Assembly (NCBI GenBank): GCA_028274465.1
Contig: CM051456.1
Coordinates: 93,544,753-93,608,752, forward strand
Reading direction: 5' to 3'
Length of the DNA stretch: 64,000 bases
DNA from: Plantago ovata
Lineage: Eukaryota > Streptophyta > Magnoliopsida > Lamiales > Plantaginaceae
Below are positions 21,660 to 31,176 of this stretch, in pieces. A program made the translations under genes and the position numbers. Position 1 is the stretch's first letter; each line of letters starts with the position of its first letter. The notes under the pieces are model-generated. The model was not told the DNA's origin, searched no databases, and saw only the letters and a program-made list of their open reading frames with translations.

Positions 21660-22340
21660 TACTCATTTTAATTATCAATTTTTTACATTGCATTATATAT
21701 ACTCCCAATATTTCTACATTAGAAATAAAAATACTCATATTATCTTCTAACTTTAATTTATCAATGAGTTATTTCCTTCATACTTACACTTTTTTTAAAC
21801 AATAATTACCTATATTTATCTATATTTCCATTATACTTGTACAATTTTCATTATAATAACTACTTACAATACACTATAATTACATATATTTTTCATTATA
21901 ATTATGCAATTTGCATTATAGTAACAACTACCAATACACTATAATTACCTATATTTATCTATATATTTCCATTATACTTATGGAATTTTCATTATAATAA
22001 AAACTTGCAATACACTATAATTACCTATATTTATCTATATTTTCATTATATTTATACAATTTCCATTATAATAACTTATTACAATACACTATAATTACTC
22101 ATATTTCCATTACAATTATACTTATGCAATTTTCAAATCTAATTAATATATCCCAAACAAACTACACTAATTGAACAAAACTAACTACGTATATAATCCC
22201 AAACATAATCGAACCAAATTCAAATCCCAAACATAATCGAACCCGATTAAAATCCTAAAGATAATCAAACCCAATTCAAATCTCAAACATAATCGAACCC
22301 ACTACATCCCAAACATCCCAATTGAACAATACTAACATCA
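21660..22340. repeat. AT-rich tandem repeats in CACTA 5' region
   Basis: About 21790-22130 holds 4-5 diverged copies of a 65-85 bp unit containing ACACTATAATTACCTATATT and TTCATTATAATAA. About 22190-22320 holds several copies of a 25-30 bp unit CCCAAACATAATCGAACCCA. No coding. They lie between the transposase start and the subterminal repeats. Confidence 0.7.
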
Positions 22341-22719
22341 AAACTAGCTAATAAACCATAAAACACTTCAAAATTGAAAAATACCAAATTTACAAAAGTT
22401 AGGTTTCGAGATTAGTACCTTTAATTGCGGAATAAATAGAACAACCCACTTCAAATTGAATGTCTCACTACGTTCCTTGTTGAATTGGCTTCGATTTGAC
22501 ACCAAGATTGGAAGAAATGATGGAGTATAAGGGAAGATTGGAATTGGAGAGAAGAAGTGAGAAAAATGGAGAAGAAGAGAGCAGAGAGAAGAAATGAGTT
22601 TCTGCTGCTCGTTCGCCGGTCAAGAACAATATTCAGCGACGGATGACCAATAGCCCTACCATGTAAGATAGAATCTCTAGCCCCAAGGTACATCTATTAT
22701 TCTTCCTTAGATTACCTCC
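22341..22719 (-). other. CACTA 5' leader region
   Basis: Sequence between the tandem repeats and the subterminal repeats. An 80-codon minus-strand frame (22693-22451) has no recognisable family and is probably chance. The transposase promoter is expected about here, but I see no clear TATA element. Confidence 0.4.
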
Positions 22720-23050
22720 GTCGCTAACCAGCGACCGATCGGTCGCTAAATAGCGACGGATGACGTCATCCGTCGCTATATTTCAAAAGCCTTTTTCCTT
22801 TTTTTTTCCTGGGTCAACGTTTAGCGACCGATGACTCATCGGTCGCTAAATAGCGACGGATGACGTCCATCGGTCGCAGAGTACAGCGACCGATGATTCA
22901 TCCGTCGCTAAATAGCGACCGATGAGTCATCGGTCGCAAATACCCCACGCCCTATTACGAATTGAGTTGGTCCGTCGCTAGGGGCAATTGATCCGTCGCT
23001 AATTGACCGATCGGTCGCTAATATTAGCGACGGATCGATCGGTCGCTAAT
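22720..23050. repeat. CACTA subterminal repeats
   Basis: About twenty copies, in both orientations, of a 10-12 bp motif TAGCGACGGAT / TAGCGACCGAT, often paired head to head (for example GCGACCGATCGGTCGC near 22732-22747). Clusters of short inverted motifs next to the terminus are where the second CACTA protein binds in characterised En/Spm elements, which is the likely role here. Confidence 0.9.
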
Positions 23051-23085
23051 AGTGGTTGCTGATTTCTGTTTTTCTTGTAGTGTGT

Positions 23086-24071
23086 CCAGGCTTTTTGCAG
23101 TAAAAACATAGATCATTTCCAACTGCTGGTTCATCTGATGAAGTAGCTTGCTGAGCTTGCTTGTTCAGCGAGCTAGTATCATTCTTGTACTTATGGTAGT
23201 TGTTACCAAGATGCTTTTTCAGCTTCTCTTTTGCTTTTCGCCTTTCAAGTTCCTTACTGATGAATTTCTTCATGTTTTTAACAACTAAAGCATTTTCATC
23301 AGCAGGCTCTTTATCATTCTTCTTTTCAGAAGATGACGGCTTTGCAGCAAGAGCAATGTTTTGCGATTTTTCAGCAAACACATTTTCTCTTTGCTTTGTC
23401 TCATAATTGACAGTAGCAAGATGAGAGAACAACTCTGTTGGTGTAATGTCTGGCATTACTTGATTATAATAGAAATTCTGAGTGTGGATCCATTCTTGAT
23501 TCAGACTTCTGATGATAGTTTTCACTTTCTCAGAGTCTGAGTAGAGGTTTCCAACACCCAATGCTGCCATTTCACTAACAAGAGTTGTGAATCTGAAGTC
23601 CAAGTCTTCAAGTGACTCGTTTGTACCTTGCTTAAAGTTTTGAAACTTTAATTTAAGTACTTCAAGTTTGTTTTCCTTGGTCTTGTCAGATCCAGCACAA
23701 AGATCTTGAACCATTTTCCAAGCTTCCTTTGCAGTCTTAGCACCCTACAGTTTGCACTGTATGGTATCCGGAGTTGATCGAATGATGATATTTCTTGCTT
23801 GGCCATCAAGACGGAATCTCTTAGCTTCGTCAGAAGTCCATTCCTCTCTTGGTTTTGGCACAACCGTATCTGATGGTTCGCCTTGGATGGTTTCCTTTCC
23901 AGCTTCAGTGGTCCTATGAGGGAAACTCCTTTCAACCGTGGTGATCTTGATAGGTCCATCATTAATGACGGTGACCATCTCATCACTAATGGCCTCAAGA
24001 TGTAGCATCATGTTGTTTCGCCATTTCTCGTAATTTTCCAGCTTCAGCAAGGGAGCATCTCCTAAAGACAT
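23086..24071 (-). pseudogene. Copia gag, interrupted
   Basis: The ATG at 24071 begins MSLGDAPLLKLENYEKW, followed by a UBN2/retrotransposon gag region with TAKEAW, NFKQGTNESLEDLDFRF and IIRSLNQEW. A basic region and the start of a CCHC zinc knuckle (CFYCKKPGH) lie at the CACTA junction. A TAG at 23745-23747 interrupts after about 108 codons; coding continues in the same frame beyond it. The knuckle's last cysteine is lost to the CACTA insertion. This would be the capsid and RNA-binding protein. Confidence 0.85.
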
Positions 24072-24169
24072 CCTGTGAGCAAAGCACTACCAAACTGATC
24101 AAATGAGAGTGATTTACGGAAAGCACTTAAGGGGATCTAGGTTTAGTGCAGAAGGCTAAAGAACCTCCT

Positions 24170-24181
24170 GCTCTGATACCA
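24170..24181 (-). other. Copia primer-binding site (tRNA-iMet)
   Basis: Sense strand TGGTATCAGAGC, two bases inside the 5' LTR, is the classic copia site complementary to the 3' end of initiator methionine tRNA. Confidence 0.95.
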
Positions 24182-24183
24182 CT

Positions 24184-25833
24184 TGTTGGTCCCTTTAAAC
24201 AACAAGAAAAGACTAGAGGGGGGGGGGGGTGAATAGTCTTTTCAAACTTTCGTCGTTTAAAACTTTCTCAGCAAATACTTATTACTTTTCAGTAATGAGT
24301 TTGCTGATACTTAACTTTCTCAGCAAGCGTAAGTTACTTTTCAGTAGCTTGGTTTGCTGATACTTAAAATCAGAGAGCGGAAGTCTTTGAAACAATAAGT
24401 GCTTTTTCAGCAAGTAAAGGTTTCAGCAAGTGAAGTGAGTGACTGTGTACAGACAGATATAATTTGCTGAAAGCTAAATACAGTAAGTAAATCACACAAA
24501 CACTTTTATAATGGTATCTGAGAGTGGGCGTAATCTCTCAACTAGTCCACTTCGTCCTTTCTAGGACTGAATCCACTAAGATATGATTGAGGTTCCTTAC
24601 AATCTCCTATCTAAAGCGATTCAACAGAAACCAAAGCACACTTGCTTCGTCTCCAACCTAAACTAGAGAATTTAACCTTGTTCTCCACCAAACTTGGTAC
24701 TTTTAATCAGCAAAACTATGCTCGATTAAGTTCCCCCTGAATATCACGCCTGAAAGGGTGTATTTTCAGTTAGAGAGTTTTGGGGTGAGATAACTTAATT
24801 ATAACTTATTCAGTTACAACAAGTAATCTAAGAAACACAACTTGGAATACTTTTCAGTAAACAAGTTTGATTGTTTCTGGTGTCAAGACTTGTTCTTGTT
24901 CGAAAGAAAGAACACTTAACTAATTTCTTAGCCGAGTTTGTTCTACTTCTTCACAAGTAGCTTTTTCAAGCTTTAAGTCTTGGAACGGATCAATGGCAGT
25001 AAGAGTGTTTGAAGGTTTGTGAGTTTTAAGCACAAGTGAGAGTTTGATCACGTTGTTGACACACTTCAACTCTTTGCCGCATGACCTCTATTTATAGTGC
25101 AAGTAAGGAGCCGTTTGAATTTCAAATCCTAAGGCTTTTGTTTCTTAACATGTCACTATCTTGCTTTTGTACTTTCAGCAGCGTCTTTCTTTGTCTTCTA
25201 GTCTTCATGTCCTTCGTGTGTAAGCTTTGCATTAAATGCATATTTGAATAGAATTCAAACAGTAACATTGGAGCGCAAATTCACGTACATTCAGCAAGAG
25301 GTCACATATGTTCCATCAGTAAGTGATTGGTCTCAGTTTCAGCAAGCACAACCTACTCTGTCTTTCAGATTTTCACTTATGCAAATGCTGTTGCTGAAAT
25401 TTCACTTTCTGAGCAACACATGCCTTTGTAGATACCAGTCTTCAGCAATCTTCTAGTCTTCAGATCTTCAAATCTTCAAGTCTTCAGATCTTCAAAAGTC
25501 TTCAAGATTCTGAGCGGTTTCTATTTGCTTCAATAATTTGTTTGTAATAAACAAAGTATATCTTCAGCAAATACTTCAATAGGTTATTTTCTTTTCAGAA
25601 AATAAGATACATCATAAGCTAAGCATCAATAAGTTATTTTCTTTTCAGAAAATAAAATACATAATACGCAAAAGAAATAACTTATCTAGCACCTAACTAA
25701 GTCATCAGCAAACGTTCCTCTTTTACAATGTCCTTAAAATTCTAAATTCCTATGGACCTTAAGAGTACTACTTACTGGACTTTCCTTAATTTAGCATGGT
25801 TAATTGCTCATCAAAATTAGAAGTTTCCTAACA
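24184..25833 (-). repeat. 5' LTR of copia element (1650 bp)
   Basis: Direct repeat of 4783-6425. It carries the TATA box at 25088-25097 (sense CTATAAATAG). It ends at ACA (25831-25833), followed by the ATCTT duplication. Confidence 0.95.
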
Positions 25834-25840
25834 ATCTTGT

Positions 25841-27050
25841 TGATGAACGTGTATTTTACACTTTCATTCGAGTCTTTTTCACCAATTTATCTATCCTCTA
25901 GTTTAATTTAGCTTATATTTTAGTGCATTTTATTAGAATAGTGTCACGTTTCCCTTTTCTTTGCATTTTTCAGGTTTTAGGTGAAAAACGTGTTTTTATG
26001 GGCAATATTGATGAAGTGGGCGAGGTTTTGGTGTTTCGAGGACATTCGTGGAGTATCTAGAAGGTTCCGGATGAGATTTGAGGCCTAGGGGACGAGTTTC
26101 AAGGCTTAAAAGTCACTAGAAGGCAAAATCCGAGTCCGAAAAGGAAAAGAAGACTAAAATCTCGCTGAAGTTGATCTGGATGTCCCAGGCGAATCGCCTG
26201 GGACGTGGGGCGAATCGCCCCGTACCAGGCGAATCGCCCGGCATCTGGGGCGGTTCGCCCCGTACGTTTCCGAACACTATATATGTTTGCCCATTCTCTA
26301 CGTTTTTCATACCTCTTCACATTATTTTGAGAGAAAAATTCTACAGAGCATGTTCTGAGAATTCTTAGCATAGGAGACTCTTTTCTTATCAATTTGGAGG
26401 ATTAAGCATAGCAGTTGGACCTCGTTGTTTATCAATTCTTGCTTGTGAGTTAGCAATTCTTCGGAGATTGACGTCCTTCGTTGGTAACTTGTATCTCACG
26501 ATTTTTCTGCTTTTATTTATTTCTTTCAACATGTTTTCATTCAATCTTGCTATGATTCTTGTTGATTTCGATTTATCTATGAGTAGCTAAATCTATCGTT
26601 GGTGATAGTATGTGATTTCTTAGCTAGGGTTCTTAATTATGCATGAGTGGTTGTAACGCGATTTAGACTTGACTTATTGCTTTATATCTTTGATCTATCT
26701 AAGCCCTCTATCTTCGTACTGTTGAATTGAACGGAACACATTGGACAATTCATGATCTTAGATTTCTACGCAAACGTGCAAGTACTTCATACATGATTAT
26801 TAACCTAATGCTTTGAATGATCATACTATCGCTAACTTCCATTATCATTGATAAGAAAATCTGTGCTAAGTCGTTTGTTGAGTTTATAGTTTAAGTTAAA
26901 TTAGATAAAGCTAGTTATAGTCCTTAGAGATCGACACTCGAGGTTATTTTACTTCTATACTACGTGCCTTAGTTTTCGTTGTAGTTGTGAATTGCCTTTG
27001 GATAAAAACAAATTTATTTGATTAATTGAGTCTCACAATCTCGTTCATCA
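25841..27050 (+). repeat. LTR A of Athila-like array
   Basis: 1210 bp. It contains four GC-rich palindromes (26184-26261) and a TATA-like CTATATATG at about 26277-26285. It starts only two bases after the copia target duplication, so the copia element landed at its edge. It is the most diverged of the three LTRs. Confidence 0.9.
26184..26261. repeat. GC-rich palindrome cluster upstream of LTR A TATA box
   Basis: Four sites: CCCAGGCGA A TCGCCTGGG (26184-26202), GGGGCGA A TCGCCCC (26207-26221), an AGGCGAATCGCCCG site (26227-26240) and GGGGCGGTTCGCCCC (26247-26261). Flanking bases change in pairs while the inner GCG..TCGC stays constant. Confidence 0.85.
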
Positions 27051-27052
27051 AA

Positions 27053-27071
27053 TTGGCACCATTGCCGGGGA
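27053..27071 (+). other. Athila-type primer-binding site, internal copy 1
   Basis: TTGGCACCATTGCCGGGGA lies two bases inside LTR A. The Athila consensus is TTGGCGCCGTTGCCGGGGA (tRNA-Asp type). Two G-to-A-type changes weaken the match. Confidence 0.85.
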
Positions 27072-27371
27072 CTATACTCCTTTTTTCTCTTTAGCTTATT
27101 TATATTTTCAACATTCAATACCCTACAGAAGAACAAGCTCTGCTCTCAAAAAATTTCACTTTCTTACCCTATTTCTTTCCCCCTATCTTTTTCAGTAAAT
27201 TCATCTAATCTGATCTTGGTTACCTCGCGTGCTTGTGCTCTCGAAGTTATTGGTTACATTTTGTTTGTTTGCACTCTTTGTGTTTTTCTTTGCAAGTTTT
27301 TGTTTTTCTTTTGTGGATTCTGCTCCTTGGTTTCTTGTTTCCTCATGTGCAGAAACTAGTCATATGAAAGG

Positions 27372-28282
27372 ATGAGTCAACGAGTTCCTTTGCCCCGGTA
27401 TGTGATGCCTCGAGGGCCTTGCATAACATTGGATGAAGATTGCAAGGATTATTACTTTGATCCTTCGTACTACTCCATTCTCTCCACGTTTTGATGGGTG
27501 ATGATCCAAGAGGGTTCTTAGACACGTACGAGGAAGGTGTGTTGAGGATACCTCGTGAGAATGCGGAGGGGGTTATTTTATCACATGAGCAACTTTGTAT
27601 GAGAGGATTTATGGGAGCCTTGAAAGGGTACGCTCGAGGATGGCTCAGAATCCCGCCGGAAAAATCGTTGCGCACTTGGGGTGAAGTAACCAGCAAGTTT
27701 CTGGAACATTGGGATAGGGACTCACCTCCCGGGTCAAGGGCATGGACGTCTCGCTTCAGTAGTCAGCCACCAGAAATCGACATTGCCGATGAAGAGGAAT
27801 GTGGAGAAGAATCCATTGATGAAGTCTCCTCAGTGCTTAGCTTGGATTCCACGTCCTTACTTGCGGATGTCGAGGTTGTTGGTAAAGAGGAAGTCGTGGA
27901 GGAGGTGATGACTGAATCCATTGCTTCACTTGAGTCAGAAGGTGATGGCGTGAGTTGTGTTGAGGTCGAGGAGCCAATCTCTGAAGATTTTGGTGTCTCT
28001 GAATCAATTGCGACAGATACTCTTGATCTTGACTCCTACGTTCTGGTCCATGCACCCACCTATGAGTTCCAAAGGAGTTATGATCCACTTTTATCTTTTT
28101 ATTTTCCATCTGATTCCCTTGGTTATTTTTTAGATTTTGATTTTATTGGTTTTGTTAATTTTAGTTTTCAGGGAATCATGGACTTGCTTGAGCAGATACG
28201 GAGAGGGGCCAAGGATGGTTCCAAAGATGCGAGGAGTGATGGAACGGATGCACAAGATTCGTTTCCATTTGATAATGGATAA
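27372..28282 (+). pseudogene. Gag-stub ORF, internal copy 1, frameshifted
   Basis: Same gene as 31177-32088. A single base lost near 27492 (ACGTTTTGATG against ATGTTTTCGATG) gives an early stop after about 40 codons; the remaining 263 codons are open and nearly identical to copy 2. Most other differences are scattered substitutions. It shows the ORF is kept in both internal regions but is broken here. Confidence 0.8.
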
Positions 28283-28464
28283 CATTAGTGGTAATGGTTG
28301 CATGTAGTTTAGTTTTATCGCTTTCTTGCATTGCATGCATATTTATTTTGAGCATGTCATTGTGTTTTATTCTATGATTTCGTATGTTTTTTGGTGATAA
28401 AATAGGTTTTAAAATGATAATTTTGCGTTAAGGGAGGAAAAAGGCGTCTCCAGGAGTCTGGAGT

Positions 28465-28556
28465 TGCCAGGCGAACCGCCCCCCACGTGGGGCGATTCGC
28501 AGGTAGTCTGGACTTGCCAGGCGAATCGCCCCTCACCTGGGGCGGTTCGCCCCGGG
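28465..28556. repeat. Internal GC-rich palindrome cluster, copy 1
   Basis: Three to four sites of the same GGCGAAYCGCC type as in the LTR promoter, separated by a GTCTGGA(G/C)TTGCCAGG spacer that is itself repeated. It lies in the transcribed region about 190 bases after the gag-stub stop. The corresponding cluster in internal copy 2 is at 32272-32385. Confidence 0.8.
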
Positions 28557-29661
28557 TGTCCAGAAACCCGGAGTTCCGGATTTTCGTTCGGAAACCCAAT
28601 TTTCTCCTATTATGCTAAATTATTGATCTTTTTACTTCTTTTATCGTCCGTTTTGGTTTCTCACGAGTTTCCTTGAGTCATATAGGTTACAGGTACAAGT
28701 TAGCTCTCACCTTAAATCCACATTCGACGTTCGGGACGAGCGACGACGTTCATGTTTGGGGAGGGGGTTATACCGTTACTATGACTTGTTTTTCGATTTT
28801 GAGTGTTGTGAGTTTGTTTTCCTTTTTTGTAAAGTTTGTGCTCCAATCTATTCTTTCGAATAGGTTTGGGGAGGTCGTTTGAGAGTCATTGTAATTTCTT
28901 TTTCGTTGTGCTACTGCTGGCTATATACAAAAAAAAAAAAAAAAAGAAAGAGAAAATCGAAAAAAAAGGAAAAAGAAAAAATTCCAGAAAAAAGAAAAGA
29001 ATCTGGAAAAAAAAAAAAAAAAGAAAAGACCCCAAAAAAGCAAAGAAGGGTCCAAAGAAAGCCAAAAAACAGTTTAGCAAAGTGTTTGTCTCGTTTTTCA
29101 ATTCTTGTGATGTTCGTAATCGAGTTCTAATTTTTGTCTTTTGTTTGTTTCGTGTTATCTGTTCTAGACCACCCTCGTCTGGCCATTCAGGAAGTGGTGA
29201 TTAGTTTATGACTTTGCTTAAGAGATGGGTAGAATAGGGGAGTGTGAATTTTTAGGGAACCCTCCTTCGTTTGATGAGAGCCAATATTGGTTCGACCTCT
29301 TTGAGGGAAGTCTTAACTTGCTGAACAGTAGTCAGTCCTCAGTTTCATAGGCACGGGACAACCATTTGTATTTTAACATGTTTCATTGCGTCGTCACTGA
29401 CTAGGTCCAGGTAGAGAATGTTACGAGAGACTATCTTGTTTAACATAGTGCATATGTGAATGTGTATGAGTCAATCGAGGCATTCTTCAACCAATATCCA
29501 TGTTATGATTTGTATGGTCATTGTTCATAAGTTTTTGATAGACTCAATAGATTAGTTCATTTTAATTGGCATGAGACTCCATTTTGTGTGTTGCATTGGT
29601 TTTTTGCATTAGAGTCTAGCTTAGTTGCTTGAGGACAAGCAAAGGTTCGGTTTGGGGAGTT
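28557..29661 (+). other. 3' non-coding region of internal copy 1
   Basis: Holds a CTATTC-TTTC-GAATAG hairpin at about 28848-28863 followed by the polypurine-like TTTGGGGAGG, then an almost pure purine tract (28929-29075). At the end lies the polypurine tract GGTTCGGTTTGGGGAGT (29645-29661) next to LTR B. Frames across the A-rich tract code only poly-Lys and are not genes. Confidence 0.7.
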
Positions 29662-30849
29662 TGATGAACGTATATTTTACACTTTCATTCGAGTCTTTTT
29701 CACCAATTTAGCTATCCTCTAGGTTAATTTAGCTTATATTTTAGTGCATTTTATTAGAATAGTGTCACGTTTCCCTTTTCTTTACATTTTTCAGGTTTTA
29801 GGTAAAAAACGTATGTTTATGGCAATATTGATGAAGAGGACAAAGTTTTGGTGTTTCGAGGACATTCGTGGTGTATCTAGAAGGTTCCGGATGAGATTTG
29901 AGGCCTAGGGGACGAGTTTCAAGGCTTAAAGGTCACTAGAAGGCAAAATCGAGTCCAAGAAGGAAACCAACTCAAAAACTCACTGACCACCGACTCTGCC
30001 GGTCCCGGGCAGTTCGCCCGGGATGCCGGGCGATTCGCCTGGCACCTGGGGCGGTTCGCTCGGGAGGTTCCGCAGTCTATATATAGTTTTGCCTATTTTC
30101 TACATTTTTCATACCTTTTCACCTTATTTTCAGAGACAAATTCTCCAGAGCCTGTTCTGGAATTATTAACATAGAAGACTCTTTTTCTTATTGATTTGGA
30201 AGCTTAAGCATAGAAATTGGACATCTTTGATTTTTGATTCTTGCTTGTGAGTTAGCAATTCATCGGAGATTGACAACCTTCGTTGGTAACTTGTATCTCA
30301 CGATTTTTCTGCTTTTATTTATTTCATTCAACATGTTTTCATTCAATCTCACTTTGATTCTTATTGATTACAATTTATATATGAGTAGCTAAATCTATCG
30401 TTGGTGATAGTATGTGATTTCTTAGCTAGGGTTCTTGATTATGCATGAGTGGCTTCGCGCGTTTAAGACTTGATTTATTGTTTTATTTCTTTGATCTATC
30501 TAAGCCATCTATATTCATAGTGTTGAATTGAAAGGAACACATAGGACAATTCACGATCATAGATTTCTATACAAACTTCAAGTACTTCATGCATGATTAT
30601 TACCCGTTGCTTTGATTGATCATACTATCACTAACTTCCATCATATTGATAAGAAAAATCTGTGCTTTACTTGATTCCTGATTTATAGTTTAAGTTAAAT
30701 TAGATAAAACTAGTTATAGTCCTTAGAGATCGACACTCGAGGTTATTTTACTTCTACACTACGTGCCTTGGTTTTCGTTGTAGTTGTGAATTGCCTTTGG
30801 CTAAAAACAAATTTATTTGATTAATTGAGTCTGACAATCTCGTTCATCA
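29662..30849 (+). repeat. LTR B of Athila-like array
   Basis: 1188 bp. Palindromes are at 30004-30022 (CCCGGGC arms), 30027-30042 and about 30047-30062; the TATA box TCTATATATAG is near 30076-30086. It serves both as 3' LTR of the first unit and 5' LTR of the second. Confidence 0.92.
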
Positions 30850-30851
30850 AA

Positions 30852-30870
30852 TTGGCGCCATTGCCGGAGA
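30852..30870 (+). other. Athila-type primer-binding site, internal copy 2
   Basis: TTGGCGCCATTGCCGGAGA two bases inside LTR B, close to the Athila consensus. Confidence 0.85.
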
Positions 30871-31176
30871 CTATACTCCTTTTTTCTCTTTAGCTTATTT
30901 ATATTTTCAGCATTCAATTCCCTACAGAAGAACAAGCTCTGGGTTTGCTCTCAAAAAATTTCACTTTCTTACCCTATTTCTTTCCCCCTATCTTTTTCAG
31001 TAAATTCATCTAATCTGATCTTTGTTACCTCGCGTGCTTGTGCTCTCGAAGTTCTTGGTTACATTGTGTTTGTTTGCAATCTTTGTGTTTTTCTTTGCAA
31101 GTTTTTGTTTTTCTTTTGTGGATTCTGCTCCTTGGTTTCTTGTTTCCTCATGTGCAGAAACTAGTCATATGAAAGG

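Larger units (their letters stand above)
16561..23082 (-). mobile_element. CACTA (En/Spm-like) DNA transposon nested in copia gag
   Basis: The right end reads, on the minus strand, CACTACAAGAAAAACAG from 23082 inward, directly next to the gag zinc-knuckle codons. Subterminal repeats follow (22720-23050), then a TNP2-type transposase and a second transposase-associated gene, both on the minus strand. I could not find the matching CACTA terminus near 16.55-16.60 kb. Gag coding beyond the zinc knuckle is also missing there, so a deletion has probably removed the left terminus with flanking copia sequence. The left boundary is approximate. Confidence 0.85.
4783..25833 (-). mobile_element. Ty1/copia LTR retrotransposon, Sirevirus-like, with nested CACTA
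   Basis: The minus-strand order is 5' LTR, PBS, gag, spacer, protease, integrase, RT, RNase H, an extra long ORF, polypurine tract, 3' LTR. Integrase before RT defines copia. Long LTRs, a long gag and an extra ORF 3' of pol resemble the SIRE/Maximus (Sirevirus) lineage; that placement is inferred. The LTRs start TGTTAGGAA and end GACCAACA on the sense strand. I count roughly 20 differences between the two 1.65-kb LTRs, so the insertion is fairly young, yet gag, pol and the third ORF all carry stops or frameshifts. A CACTA element of about 6.5 kb interrupts gag. Without it the element would be about 14.5 kb. Confidence 0.93.

Noticed and set aside
22720..23050. CRISPR-like spaced repeats
   Set aside because: Motifs are 10-12 bp, occur in both orientations with irregular spacing in a eukaryotic CACTA terminus; there is no repeat-spacer regularity.
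28836..29204. Lysine-rich frames of 83 and 122 codons (and mirror frames of Phe)
   Set aside because: They are translations of the purine tract in the retrotransposon 3' non-coding region; the same tract at 32755-32900 and 40305-40411 does not keep the frame.
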